NCBI RefSeq assembly: GCF_964355755.1
Contig: NC_092670.1
Location: 6,347,001 to 6,411,000 of the forward strand
DNA length: 64,000 bases
From: Antedon mediterranea
Lineage: Eukaryota; Echinodermata; Crinoidea; Comatulida; Antedonidae
Direction: 5' to 3'
This document shows positions 23,049-34,566 of the stretch, one piece after another. The position numbers were made by a program, and so were the translations under genes. The first letter of the stretch is position 1. Each line of letters opens with the position of its first letter. The notes beneath the pieces are model-generated. The model did no database searches and had not been told where the DNA came from. It saw only the letters and a list, made by a program, of their open reading frames with translations.

Positions 23049-23883
23049 GTTTCGTTTGCTTTTTAATTTTCAACAAAAAGGTCAAACTTTGAAATCGTTT
23101 TTGTATCGAAATGTTTCTGGAAATTCTCTGGAAGTTAACCCAACTCATTTTGTTTTATAATGACAAGCACTAAATCTCTCGATAATAATTTTAGGGAAAA
23201 ACCTAGAACAAGAGCTGTTTAATACATATTTTGATAGTGCCGTCAATTTTGTTTTATGCATATCTTTATATTATAATTTAAAATTGAATTATCTATGCAT
23301 TTTTTTTATATGAGCTATTATGTATGAGATTATGCATTAAGCGTATGTATTTATGATATATAGTCATATGCATTTATGTTAAATACATTAGCTATGTTAA
23401 TCAGTATGCATAATTTATGATAATTTATAGGTTTACTTAAAGTTGCTATACGTTGAATATAATTTATATAGGAACATGTGCAATAAGATATATAATTTGT
23501 ATATTATTTGTTTTATTTCAATGATCTTTGTACATAAAACTGAAAACACTGTTAGTAAAGTTGCCTATGTAAATATATTTATTCCATGTGTTTGTATGAG
23601 ACGTTTTCTGTCAAGTTTTAGAATGGAAAAGGAGTTTTAGAAACTTTTCATTTATTTTTTATTTCAGACTCTTCGCCATATCCAAAACTTTCAGTACACA
23701 GGGCTAGCATTCAAGTATTTTACCTCTTTTCATATCACCTTACACACAATGTGGCACGCACCATACAAAATGCAGATGTTGACACATTGAGGTGTATGTA
23801 AACTATAGAGTTTTACTAGGCGATGTGAAAGTTAACAGTTAATAACTTTAAAGCAAAACTACACACTAAATCAAGTGTAATGC

Positions 23884-24065
23884 CCAGTGGCCATATTCAC
23901 CATTCACACTTAGACTAAAAGAAACATTTCAATTTTAAACAAATCTAATAGAATATTAGATATATAATTAGGGAAATACTTGAATATTATTGAATTAAGT
24001 GAAATACTTAGTAATTAAGAGACATATTTTAATTCTCACTTAAATAGGATTGGTGTGGCCACTGG
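23884..24065. mobile_element. Family H MITE
   Basis: Left cagtggccatattcaccatt and right ggattggtgtggccactg pair. The interior is AT-rich with ttaagtgaaatactta. Located in the SNX13-NDUFA10 gap. Confidence 0.65.
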
Positions 24066-26612
24066 TCAATAATACAAGTTGATTACAGTATATATTTAAC
24101 ATTTTCCTGTGAGAAACAATTGAGGGGCAATTTTAACACTACAGCGAATGCCTATTCAGGAAACACCCCTATTTAGGGAAAGTGGGAATACTCTTTATAT
24201 TCTATCTGGTAAACTCTACAATGTACACAAACTTCATAATGGTAATGTCATTTTAGATGCTAATATCATGTATATACAAATAAATTCCATTATGAGGATG
24301 TGAAAACAATTAAAATGTGAATAACGGGACGATTTCATTTTGGGAGAAAATATTGGTTATTGACAGTTCAAGTTCTCTTTAATTATTCTTCAATTAATTA
24401 TTTACTTTTAATTGATTATCATTTCAATTAATGAATTTTCAGGAATAATATATCAGATTACTGCCATTCTCTCAAAGAATTTATTTTTAGATTTTTGTTT
24501 TCTGGAAACCAGATTGTGGGTTTGAAAATGGAATTTTTAAATAATGTTAAATCAGGGAAGAGTGTAATTTAACTCCCTGGTTAAATTCAATACATTTGGT
24601 GTGCTTAATTCTATAATTACTAATTATCAATTATATAATTAATAATTCTTAATAACAATTTATATGATAATGAAGACAAGCCTCAGGAAATTAATGTTCC
24701 AATTTACGTAGGCATCCGAGCGAGTAAGGGGTGAATCATCTTTTCATAGGGCTTGGTCCCACTATGTTACACGGCACCATAAAGCTGCAACAGTAGGCCT
24801 ACATCTCTAATATTGGCTTAGGTTTCTTCATGTCAAACAAACTGCATGTCTTATTTGGTACATTTTTTTCACTCGTAAGATTTTTTTTCTTTTTTTCCCA
24901 CATTCAATAATTTTCAAGAGCCTAGTTCCATAGTACCCAATATCAAAAATAGATAGCAATCATAATTGTAGACAATCTCAGACTGTACGCTAAAATAGGT
25001 AGTCTGCCATTTTTTGGTTATTTAGTTGTACTTAAATTTTCAGCGCTCATATTGTAAGTAAATTTCTATAATTTCCTTTTTTTTTTACTTGCTTTCAATC
25101 ATCGTTGGATTTACCTAATTTTGGCTTTTGGTTTTTTTTTTTAAAAACTTTTCAAAGTCTTTTCAAATTTTTGTCTGTAACCGATTCCAGATCAAGTATA
25201 CATATGACACGCCATGTGTGCCAAAATGTTTATCTTTCTATAAATATTAAGTTGAATCACCGTCTAGAGAACTAGTAGGTGTCTTCCTATTACCTTGATT
25301 TAAAAAAATAGGCATTCTGTTTTTTTTTTTTTTTAAAGCTGGTTGCATGTTATTGCTTGGTTTAGTATTTGCAACTAATATGTTTATTTTCAATTAAAAT
25401 TTACTAGGAATAAACAATTCCATCTCAATTAATTTATATAGTAGATGCTTATATGAAAATTATTACATTTTTTGTAGTTTAAATATTATGTATTGTTGTG
25501 GCTCAATCTACTCATATGTTTATCCAAGTACATTTTGTAATCAAGATTTTTGCCAATTGCCAATATTTTGTTTTTAATTTATTTATAATTTAAAACATAT
25601 TAATCAACATACCCATCATGTTGCATTGGTGTCATGACCAGAATCATTTGTTGTAGTAATAAAGATTTATTAAGAGCTTTTTAGAATGTGTATTTATGAT
25701 TTCCTTAATATAAAAATGTTTAAATTATTGAAGCATAGCAATAATTGTATGTACTGTGTTCCAATCTATTACTGAATTAGAAGTTAATGCTGTATTGTAA
25801 ATAAAAGTTAACTGTTGTGGTCATAGCGCCTTGTATATAAATCAAAGGAAAGAATGGTTAAATAAAATATTTAGGTTGTATAAACACTATTGTGGAATTA
25901 TATTTTTATTGTAACATGATCCAACCACAAACTTTCCCAGTATATTTTGTATCATTTTGAGTGTATACAGATAAATAATATTACTGTAATAAAACAATTT
26001 TGTTTCTGATTTTTTTTCTCGATGCAGTTGTATTGTGAATTTATGTGCAAATCAATGTCACAAAAACTGTGTGGAGGGCTAGTCTAGTAGGTTCTAGATG
26101 GCAAATCAACTTTTTTTATAAAAAGAAAAACATCTGGCACAAATGGTATTACATGCAGTAGCTATACATTAGCTTGAAGGTCCAATTAAATCCTGTTTCT
26201 AAAATGAGAATTATTTGCCCAATTGCACTCTTTAACATTCATTATTATCACTATATAGTTATTCTATCCGGTCTTCGGTTGGTTTACACTCTTGCTGCCT
26301 AAAGATGGACACTCTTGGTTATATGCGGCTCCAACCTTTTCTAGCATTGCATAACATATTCTTACTTTTACAATTGTTTTATTCATTAAATTTTATCTGA
26401 TCATTACGCCAGGATTTTCCCCATCATTTGTTGTAATAAATAAATCTATTATAACACGTAGGTATAAAAGCCATATTTCTTTTCACAAAAAGCCAAATCG
26501 CCACCTGGAACTAGACTACATCTGGCCTGTATGTGTGAATTGAGACAAGATATGCTTCATTTTTATTTTATAAGATAAAAAAATCAATTATATTTTGAAT
26601 TTATTAAATTAG

Positions 26613-26618
26613 TTTATT
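26613..26618 (-). terminator. Candidate NDUFA10 poly(A) signal
   Basis: AATAAA on the minus strand about 445 bases past the NDUFA10 stop codon. A second one lies at 26600-26605. Uncertain in AT-rich DNA. Confidence 0.3.
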
Positions 26619-27062
26619 GAAATCCTGCCAATGCATTACAAATAAACCTGTGGTACTGTATTTATCTATATATATTTACAAGTAATTTTTAAACACAACA
26701 GCAAAGCCTGGCTAATTATGGTACACTGCACCAATGTACAGTAACACCATACAGAATATCAGTATCAACTAGACAATAGAGTTTGTATCTTTTTCACAAC
26801 CTTTTCTCCAAAATGTCTGCATAAGTTCCATGAGGACCACCTTGTTGAAAGTACTAAAACAATATGCATTTACTGTATTAATATTAATAATAATACTAAT
26901 AAAACATTTACATAGTAGCATTGGCTTCACAAGAAAAACAGTGTAAAACCGTCTCGCCATACTGTACATAGCTAGCTGTGTGAATAAATTGTTATTGTGT
27001 GTTTCAATCATCTGCTATTCACTGAAGCGTAACATTACGTAATTAATAAGATCAAATTCAAT

Positions 27063-27143
27063 CTATTTAAACAGCATTTTCCAGAGATCTTTCTCTCCAT
27101 ATTCATTCTCATTGAAACCTTTCTTATACATGTTGCCAGGAAT
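27063..27143 (-). CDS. NDUFA10: NDUFA10 exon 9: C-terminus and stop
   Basis: Acceptor tttatctcag. Encodes 26 residues beginning [19 protein letters not shown] and a TAG stop, comparable to the LPGRKY..GDKWIW ending. Confidence 0.88.
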   Translation of the reverse strand: MPGNMYKKGFNENEYGEKDLWKMLFK

Positions 27144-30100
27144 CTGAGATAAAACAAAAAAATGGAATATTTTTTATATGTATTTCTTATTTCATACACA
27201 TCTACAACTGCAAGCAATGCGCCAGTCTCACATTGAAAAGAGTGATATAGAAACAATCATGCGTTACAAACCCTTGACCTTTGGATTGAAGGGTAAAACA
27301 TGGTTTCCACTAGCAACGCGTAGTAGCGATGCATCAATGCAAAGTGTTGTATTACCGTGCTACAAACAGTCTAGTTACTATGGGAAATTCACTTTAATTT
27401 CATGCAACAATGTGAGACAAATGCTCAAAAGAAACATAGTACAGCACGTAGTCAAGTACGCAGGCTAACTAAATCAAGGTCTACACAGCAACATTAACTC
27501 AACCAAGCAGGGTTGATCTCTCGCAGGCGTGGGAAAACACATTTATTGGAAGGGCATCTTCCTGCGTTTCGTCAGTTATGTCTGCATGGCGTCGCTAGTG
27601 GGAACCATGTTTTAACCACTAATAACAGCTCCACTATTTCTGTACTTCTACTTACTTGGACAAGGTGTATTTTTTTTAAAATTATTTTGGCTAATCATTT
27701 TCCAACATGAATGATGGACCAATAAAATATATCTTACTTACCTCTTTCCATTCCCGAGCAAGATCTGCTATTTCATGAGCACCGAATGTGACTTCTGGTA
27801 GATACTTCTCCATATCTAGACATCTTGCAACCTTACCTTTATGTGAAACACTGAAGAAGAAAAACTGATTTATTTAATTTATAAATCCAAAGGCAAATTA
27901 CTGAAAAAAAAAACAATCTGTGAGTACTATCAGTGGCTGGATCTCAATAGATACAAAATAAATGTTAAAAAAGCTAAATCAAAATGATAAAGTAAAACAC
28001 CTTGACAAATTTTCAGAGCTTTCGGGCAACAATAGCCTTTCATCAGTGCAAGAGAGAATACTTAAGATAGAATATATTTCAATTAATTATGAAAATATCT
28101 GTTCATAATAATAAAATTAATAATATAAAAACAGATTACAATATTATGATGGAAATTCATGAAGATTGAAAATTCCAAAAATAAACTTACAATCTATATA
28201 ATCGGTCCAGAGTAGCGTTTGAGAGCCCAGTCCATGAAGTGTTGGCAAACTCTAACATTTCAATGTCTTCAATTATCTAAAATATTAATGTAAAAACAAA
28301 GTTTATTAGTGTGAATCTCTATCTACACTACCAAACTCAAAATTTGATGTGCCATTATATGGACATGATGATGCCATATTACTACCATATTTAGGCACAT
28401 CACACTTTTTTGTCAAACTAGATATATGATATGTCTGATATATCATGATTGTATAGCTGACGTCATGTTTATGTCCAAAACTCATGGCTTGACTTATTTC
28501 TCATATGTCTCGTAACAAAACATTTCATAATGTCTTTTAATATTTGAATACCTAGGGTGCACAGTAAAACATTTCTCATTAGGGATGTGTCTTTAACATA
28601 GAACAAAATAAAAAACAAATACCCATCATTTGAGACACCCCTATTCAGGGGACACACACCAAGGGGACACTTTACTGAAATGTTCCATGCTAATAATATC
28701 TATGAATGTCAAAATATAATGCAATTTAACAACATAGAATATAGCATCCTTCAAACTCCCAGGGGGCATGCTGATTCCTGGTTGGTGTTTACCTGATCTA
28801 CATCTCCATATATGCTCCAATCATACGTCAAAATCTCGCTTGTTTCTGCCATCTTTGGAAGAAACTGTTCTTTGTAAATTGTTTCTAAATGTTGTAAGTA
28901 TTCTTCTGGAATATCTGGAATATTGTCCTTTATTAATAAATGAATAAAATGTAATTAATACTAATAAAATACATGAAGTGCCAGAAATACATACATTCTA
29001 CAAAAAATCACTCTTATTACAAAGGGAACTAAAAGAAACATTTTATATAATGTATTACCTTCTGTTTTGAAAGAATGTACCAATATTAACTCGTTTAAAT
29101 TTAATTTTAAAAAACACATTTTATCGTAATTGTTTAATTGAATTTTTATTATATAATTATTTTTTTATATAATAGTTTTAAATTTAAATGTATATAGTAG
29201 ATTCGTATTAGTTAAGTATAGTTTTATATATTTTGTCATTTTCAAGAGGGCCCCTGAATATCAGCTGGCCTGCGGGTTCAGCTGGAAGGGTTACCCTCTA
29301 TAAATAAAGTTGAAATAAAAAAAAAAAAAAAAACAGAGCAAGTATTGGTTATGCGGTTTAGGAGATAGAGCAACAAATTTTGGGTTAGGGTATATAGATT
29401 ATTTATTTATTCATTTATTTTTTTTTTTAACAAGAAATTAAAAATGTTTCTTACTCCTTCACGTTCCTTGAGGCGTTTCTTAGCAATATCAACGGGCGTG
29501 TCTAGGTAAATCACTAGGTGTGGTTCACGAAGCCGATACAGTGATATTTGTTTGATTTCATTGTAGAAATCATAACCTGGAAAAATAAAAAATGTTAGTT
29601 TAAATGTTATTCATTTGCTACTCTCCCAATTCCAGACAACTTGGTCTAGCCAAAAATATCTTAATTTTAAAGAATGTTATGCCTTTGGAATGTTAAAAGT
29701 CTACATGAACTATTGATTCTCCTTATTACTGTTGCACAATTTCATTACTCAACTATGAATGCATGCCAACACTGAGGGCAGTAGAAGATATTACATATTA
29801 TTACTGTATGTTAAGTTAAATTTGAATATGCAGTGTTTAAATGGTACTTACATTGTTTTCTAAAGTAACCCATCTTGTACATAGCTTCCATAAACACAAA
29901 GTCACTGTATACTGACCTATCCATTACGATACCTTGACCTACAAAACAAGAAACATTCAATGGAATAAAGAACAACTATGAATGCCTTTTGGTGGCCAAA
30001 AATGTTTTAAAAAATTTATCAAAACAGTTCTTATGGAATGGGCGTATAGTCATTTAAAATTTAAAGCCTTGTCTACACTATCAAACTTTATGTGTCAAAA

Positions 30101-32704
30101 AAGTTTGATGTGCCTATATATGGTAGTGCTATGCTTAAATATGGTAGTGATATGACATCATCATGTCCATATGGGCTGCGCACATCACATTTTTTTGACA
30201 CATAAAGTTTGATAGTGTAGACAAAGCTTTAGAATATGTTGTTTTGACGGAAATTTCCGTCTTTGGCTTTTTATTGCACAATTTGTTAGAGCAGGTATAT
30301 ATGGACCGTATGTAGAAATTTCAACATCCAAATCGATCTGGACCGCAAATATTTTGATACTTTATTAACCCCTAGGTCAATTGACCCCAGCTGGCCTACA
30401 TCGCGTCCTATCCGTAAACAACAAAATGTGCTTACTGCGGACGAAGCAATTGCAGAAATATTTGCCGACTCCGACTCTGAAAATGAGTATTTATTATCCC
30501 CAGATGATGTAGGTATATTTGTACCTAAATCTGGTTTATAAAATGTAATAAATAATTGGAGATAATTTAGCTAGCCTGGCCTAGGCTAGTTTGTAGAATT
30601 GGTTGAGAATCGTGACACTGACAGACGGTGCAGCAGTCCAGGCTAAAATCCTCATTATCTCTGCTTTGTTCTCCGATTGAGCCTAAAGTGCTAAAAGTGA
30701 GCCAAGTTCTTTGTACAGTTATGTGGTATTACAGTTTTATTTCAATAAAGTGTTTGGTACCATTGGAAAGTTTATTTCTATCTCATTATTTGAGTGTATA
30801 TTGCATGTCTTTCTGATTACAAACACCTTTGCTATGAGCTTTGAAAAACAGGTAAAGTTATCTAAAATGGCTGGCGGTGAGGGGTACTTCCTTTATTGAA
30901 TGCCTGGCGGGGAAAGTGTTAATAGAGGTCATACAATCACTTATGGTCTTTAGCTACATCTCTAAACAACTGTATGTCGCTCTAATACTATAGAAAATTA
31001 AAATTTGACATTTGCATAATCAAAAGGTTACCTGTATTAAACAAATGCTCAAGTACATCAGAATACATCATAAACCGAATACCATACATCATCATTTGCA
31101 TACGAAATGAGTGTCCATCTTTTGCATATGGGTCCTTGTAAAACTGCTCCAAAGAAACATTTCCTAACAATAACAAATAAAATTCATTCAATCCAGGTTC
31201 CTATTGTCATATTGTGAATTCTCAAATACAAAAACTTCCATCTTTTTTAAAGATGTATTGTCCCCCAAAAACATGAAAAATGAAGATTAATTAAATCAGA
31301 ATTTGAATATGTTATTTTGTAGTTTTAATAAAGTTAATCACTTCCATAGAAAAAAAACGAAAAAAATTATGTTTTCACTTATAATATGACAAAATAAATG
31401 GTTAAATTCAACCGAAAACCCATTGGCTGGCAGCCAATTTGACCATTTTTCCTTTTAATTACATTTTTTGTCAGGTAAATACATTTTTTTTCGATCCAAT
31501 TTTTGGTCAAAGTGGATAACTATTATGTTACATTAAAATGGAATATTCAACAAAAATTTGTTTAAGAATTATTTTTTCAGGGAGACAATACATCTTTAAA
31601 GCTTTGTTTACACAATCAAACTTGTTTGACAAAAAAAAGTGTGATGTGGCACATGTGGCACATCACATTTTGTTGTCACATAAAGTTTGATAGTGCAGAC
31701 AGAGCTTAAAGCCATATACTCAAACAAGGTTCTGCACAGTGAAGAGTTTTTCAAACCTGCTCTGGTACGTCCACCACCAGTTCAGATTAGCATAAGATTG
31801 CGCATACAGCATTAGACCATTTTCGTTTTCACGACACAGCAACAGTATGCATATATTGAGTAAAACAACTGGCACATAGCCGTGTGGATCGTCGTGAAAA
31901 CGAAATATTTAGATGAGATTTTATTTGCTGGAGTTGGACTGCAGAAGGTGTGACAGACGCAATGAGCATAATTACCAATAAATTTTTTGTCCAGCTTCTT
32001 TCCCTCGCCTAGTAGTTGTTCATCAAGATAATGCAAATGCGCCTCCTTCATGTATTTCATTCCAAGTTTATCTGCTAATGTTTTAGCCAACTCAGACTTT
32101 CCAGACCCGATATTGCCATCAACGACAATTATCTTGCTTCCCTCATGGAACACATTGTCAAATTTAAATCCTGTGAAAAAGGTCCATGGCGTTTCACGCA
32201 GACCACGACTTGGTACCTAGATTTTTTAAATGGTAACAAATTCGCTAATTGTGAGTCTAATACTTTCTTATTTATTAACTGAGTGAGATCAGATTATCTT
32301 TATTATAAAATATAGGCCTACGCTAGCCTAAATTTACTACAATTATTTCTAGGCCTAGCCTAGCTAGTAGGCCCTATTTATTTAGTAGCCTAGAGTATTA
32401 TAATATGGTTATTTATTAATTCAAAATTGTAATGTAGGCCTAGCTAGGCTATATATAATAAATTAAACAATAATAATTCATCTTCATGTGTTATTCGTCT
32501 TCAAGTCTTGTTTGTACAGGGCAATATGAACGAATGGGACTTTTAGGCCTAGGCCTACATACTTACCGATTGAGACGCCGGTACCACCAACCTGGACCTG
32601 CTAGAAAACTGGGATAATTTTGCTACAAGAACGTAACTCGAGCAAGCCTGCCTACAAGGCCGAAGCGTTCTATAGCCTAGCCTACAAAAAACCGTACTGG
32701 CCAT
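27063..32704 (-). CDS. NDUFA10: NADH dehydrogenase 1 alpha subcomplex subunit 10 homolog, complete (9 exons)
   Basis: Accessory subunit of mitochondrial complex I with a deoxynucleoside-kinase fold, on the matrix side of the membrane arm. Exons on the minus strand (32704-32567, 32216-31976, 31163-31032, 29938-29852, 29576-29455, 28927-28793, 28276-28191, 27850-27742, 27143-27063) join in frame to 376 residues plus TAG, against 355 in human. The start ATG at 32704 opens a presequence rich in Arg and Ser with no acidic residue, as expected for mitochondrial import. A complete P-loop (GNIGSGKS, 80-87), a DRS motif (177-179) and [10 protein letters not shown] identify the family. The C-terminal [11 protein letters not shown] and final WK region also match. 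It converges with SNX13 and diverges from the ceramide synthase gene. Introns carry several MITEs. Confidence 0.95.
27293..27614. mobile_element. Family B-like element, long copy
   Basis: Ends GTAAAACATGGTTTCCACTA and CTAGTGGGAACCATGTTTTA pair as inverted repeats. At about 320 bp it is twice as long as other copies. A 96-codon + strand ORF across the area is mostly this repeat, not a gene. Confidence 0.65.
27742..27850 (-). CDS. NDUFA10: NDUFA10 exon 8
   Basis: Acceptor cttcttcag, donor gtaagt. Encodes [19 protein letters not shown], matching the conserved YLPEITIGAH stretch. Confidence 0.93.
28191..28276 (-). CDS. NDUFA10: NDUFA10 exon 7
   Basis: Acceptor aatattttag, donor gtaagt. Encodes [15 protein letters not shown], corresponding to VVEDIEYLKY. 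Confidence 0.9.
28314..28422. mobile_element. Family A MITE, right end lost
   Basis: Left end atctacactaccaaact and interior (tatatggacatgatgatg, actaccatatttaggcacat) match. It ends at gtcaaacta. It lies in an NDUFA10 intron. Confidence 0.65.
28793..28927 (-). CDS. NDUFA10: NDUFA10 exon 6
   Basis: 45 codons, phase 0 at both ends, acceptor attaataaag and donor gtaaac. Encodes [20 protein letters not shown], like AYLQDIEDAYKKTFLPKM. A second acceptor (gatattccag) a few codons in is less likely. Confidence 0.9.
29205..29333 (+). mobile_element. Retrotransposon 3' end with poly(A) tail
   Basis: gagggcccctgaatatcagc, an aataaag signal and about 20 A residues (29313-29333) look like the 3' end of a LINE or a processed insert. 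It is opposite to the direction of NDUFA10 and within its intron. No ORF remains. Confidence 0.55.
29455..29576 (-). CDS. NDUFA10: NDUFA10 exon 5
   Basis: Acceptor tttttccag, donor gtaaga. Encodes [20 protein letters not shown] then [15 protein letters not shown], matching the HLVIYIDVPV core strand. Confidence 0.94.
29852..29938 (-). CDS. NDUFA10: NDUFA10 exon 4: DRS motif
   Basis: Acceptor gttttgtag, donor gtaagt. Encodes [20 protein letters not shown], the kinase-fold DRS/ERS region. Confidence 0.95.
30061..30232. mobile_element. Family A MITE, long copy
   Basis: Inverted ends TTAAAGCCTTGTCTACACTA and GATAGTGTAGACAAAGCTTT plus inner arms (aactttatgtgtcaaaaaa / ttttttgacacataaagtt) make nearly the whole element a hairpin. 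It lies in an NDUFA10 intron. Confidence 0.85.
30290..30922 (+). mobile_element. piggyBac-like transposon relic
   Basis: An open frame 30290-30541 without ATG ends in an acidic stretch ([19 protein letters not shown]), typical of the N-terminal region of piggyBac transposases. About 370 bases later ggggaaagtg followed by TTAA (30919-30922) looks like a piggyBac right end. Everything in between is missing, and no matching left end was found. Lies in an NDUFA10 intron on the opposite strand. Confidence 0.45.
31032..31163 (-). CDS. NDUFA10: NDUFA10 exon 3
   Basis: Acceptor ttattgttag, donor gtaacc. Encodes [19 protein letters not shown] and [12 protein letters not shown], matching the vertebrate CSLEKFYDNP and ADALEHLLSTG segments. 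Confidence 0.95.
31247..31600. mobile_element. Family C MITE, TTAA-flanked
   Basis: Ends AGATGTATTGTCCCCC and GGGAGACAATACATCT with TTAA on both sides. The roughly 345 bp interior has no ORF and includes ccattggctggcagccaat. It is over 90 percent like the copy at 36615 by eye. It belongs to a TTAA-target superfamily; Kolobok is likelier than piggyBac because the ends do not start CCC. Confidence 0.87.
31598..31709. mobile_element. Family A MITE abutting a family C MITE
   Basis: Left end taaagctttgtttacac and right end gatagtgcagacagagctta. Its left border is the TTAA end of the family C element before it. It is in an NDUFA10 intron. Confidence 0.75.
31976..32216 (-). CDS. NDUFA10: NDUFA10 exon 2: P-loop
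   Basis: Acceptor aaaatctag, donor gtaatt. Encodes [20 protein letters not shown], the nucleotide-binding loop, and then the EAHLHYLDE segment. An alternative internal acceptor (ttcacag) exists but would cut the frame's conserved start. Confidence 0.92.
32310..32690. repeat. TAGGCCTA-rich patch at NDUFA10 exon 1
   Basis: Multiple ctaggcctag, tagcctagct and aggcctaggcct strings cluster in NDUFA10 intron 1 and up to its first exon. Confidence 0.6.
32567..32704 (-). CDS. NDUFA10: NDUFA10 exon 1: start codon and mitochondrial presequence
   Basis: ATG at 32704-32702, 46 codons, donor gtaagt. Begins [16 protein letters not shown], rich in Arg/Ser/Leu without Asp or Glu. No upstream in-frame ATG is needed. 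The codon frame flows straight into exon 2. Confidence 0.82.
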
Positions 32705-32883
32705 ATCTCAACAACTGTAGCCTAAACGGATAATTTATGTATATTTTTTAACAAGATTTATTTTTTAGAAATACAAAACACAAGAAAGTTTTGGGGTTTT
32801 ATTTTGGATTCTGCTCCCTCGATTCTGATCCCGTCTCGTTTTCGCTCGACAACCTCGCCCTCTATAGTTACCGTAAAACTTTC

Positions 32884-32906
32884 ACCCACCCCCCCCCCCT
32901 CCCCCT
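32884..32906 (-). promoter_or_regulatory. G-rich run upstream of NDUFA10
   Basis: The minus strand has long G tracts (a C run interrupted once by T on the plus strand) about 180-200 bases upstream of the NDUFA10 ATG. It could form a quadruplex or bind Sp/KLF factors. Confidence 0.4.
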
Positions 32907-34465
32907 CTCTCCATGGTGGAGCAACAAAAAAGGAACCAAAAACATCCATGGACCAAGCATGGACCATGAATCAATCAATCAATTTTCTAAATTACAAAAG
33001 TGGTGCATTCATACTGACACAAATACATAAAAATGTGATAAATATTTAGGGAAATAATAATATTATTAGTATTACCCGAAAACTCTGCTAAAATTTCTTT
33101 GACGTTTTAGTTTATTATCGTTTGAATTAGGCTAGCTTTTTGCCTAATAGGCCTAATATGTATCTCTATATATGATACAGTACATCGACCCACAGCATTG
33201 TCGTTTTTTCAGTAATTTGCCGTTTAATAACATTTATATTGATGATTATTAATAAACAAGATGGTTACTCAAATTAATGCTTTGAATGTCATTTGAAAAT
33301 CATTAACTTATTTTTTTTGGAAAACAATAAATATTAGAAATTTTTTTGAAAAACTATAGCTTACCGTGAAGTTCTGAAACGCATTTTATTGTTTATTAAT
33401 GCACTCTTCCACACCAGTGTTTTAACAAAAAACAGTTTATTAAAATAAGCTGTTTTTTCCGTCGCGCTCGACTCCATTCTCTATCATCAATCTCTTTCAT
33501 TATTTTAAAGAAATGAATACCTATATATGGAAACTTGAAGTAACAATGCAATGAGCAGAATAAATCCTTTACTAGTGTACCTTTCCAATTAAAAGTTTTG
33601 AAAGTCAAGCTTCAAGAATTGTGAAATATTTAAATGTAAGCAAACCTGATGCAATTATCAACTCTTCTTTCTTGCCGGCCTTCACATAGAATTATTATAA
33701 ATTGTTTTGACCATTCCACTGGTTTATACAATGAACAAACATAGGTTCGCACCATTTTCTTTATTTTCTTTATTATAAAAAGTCACAATTTATTCAAGCA
33801 GTGGACATCGGAGACTTAGAAAATCACACCTTTGGGATTGGTTTCTTGTTATGTCTATCAAGGTTCTTATTTTAGGACTTGATCGTTATGTTCTTGCAAA
33901 CTTAACTGATACTTTGAAGTCTGTCAAAGACTCCTAGTTTTGTATAGAGAAGTTTTAGCTGGTCATTTTGTCTATGATCACGTCCAGTGGCCGTCTGTAT
34001 GTTTTGATTTGGTGTATTAACAAACCTCAGTAACTAAACTTTTGTCAAACGAGTGCAAGTAGGCCTATTCAGGTTGCCTTGCCGTTCAACTATACAAAAC
34101 AAGCAATTTGATGAAGTAAGACGTGCATCATCTTAGTGTCAAACTTTGTTTTGTTTTCTCTCTTTACTTGAGTGTAATATTTTTCAATTTGTACTGTATT
34201 TATAGGCCCTATTAGTAATTATTATTATTTTTGTTTCTGGGCATCACCGTGATAGTGTCCGATGTGATTTCAATTAGTATTCAGTTTATTACCATCCCTA
34301 TATAAAATAACTAAATTGAGACCTATTCGTGATATTTTTTTACATTTAAAAAAAATATAATTTTTGGGGGAGATTTATGCGAATTATTGATGCCAATTAT
34401 GGATCATGTTTTTACGTTACGCATGGTGGCGCGCTACGTTATCAAATCTCTGTTGTGTTTCGCGA

Positions 34466-34498
34466 CACGCCCACCACCTCTCCAATCAATCGACCAAT
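34466..34498 (+). promoter_or_regulatory. CCAAT and CACCC boxes of ceramide synthase promoter
   Basis: CACGCCCACCACC at about 34466 and CCAAT at 34482 and 34494, 70-100 bases upstream of the ATG in a locally GC-richer block. The spacing fits NF-Y and KLF/Sp sites of a TATA-less promoter. Confidence 0.45.
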
Positions 34499-34566
34499 CG
34501 TGGTTGTCAAGAAACACTGGACCGCTTCTTCGTGTATTTTTTTCGTGAATGAGCTACACATTGAAG

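Larger units (their letters stand above)
21597..27062. other. Convergent intergenic gap between SNX13 and NDUFA10
   Basis: No conserved coding exon was found. It should contain both 3' untranslated regions. It holds a family A MITE (22941) and a family H MITE (23884); the remainder is very AT-rich with scattered short palindromes. Confidence 0.6.
32705..34566. promoter_or_regulatory. Divergent intergenic region, NDUFA10 and ceramide synthase
   Basis: A 1.86 kb head-to-head region. The NDUFA10 side has a pyrimidine-rich, CpG-containing block (32810-32930) with a long C run. The ceramide synthase side has two CCAAT boxes and a CACGCCCACC box. The middle (33030-34370) is AT-rich with nothing recognised. 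The 1.9 kb spacing suggests separate promoters rather than one bidirectional promoter. Confidence 0.55.

Noticed and set aside
27178-27710. Two plus ORFs of 96 and 65 codons
   Set aside because: They lie over an inverted-repeat element and antisense to NDUFA10 DNA, with no domain.
32758-33049. Overlapping 69-81 codon ORFs upstream of NDUFA10
   Set aside because: Low-complexity proline/glycine-rich translations of the C-rich block. They look like promoter or 5' UTR sequence, not a protein.
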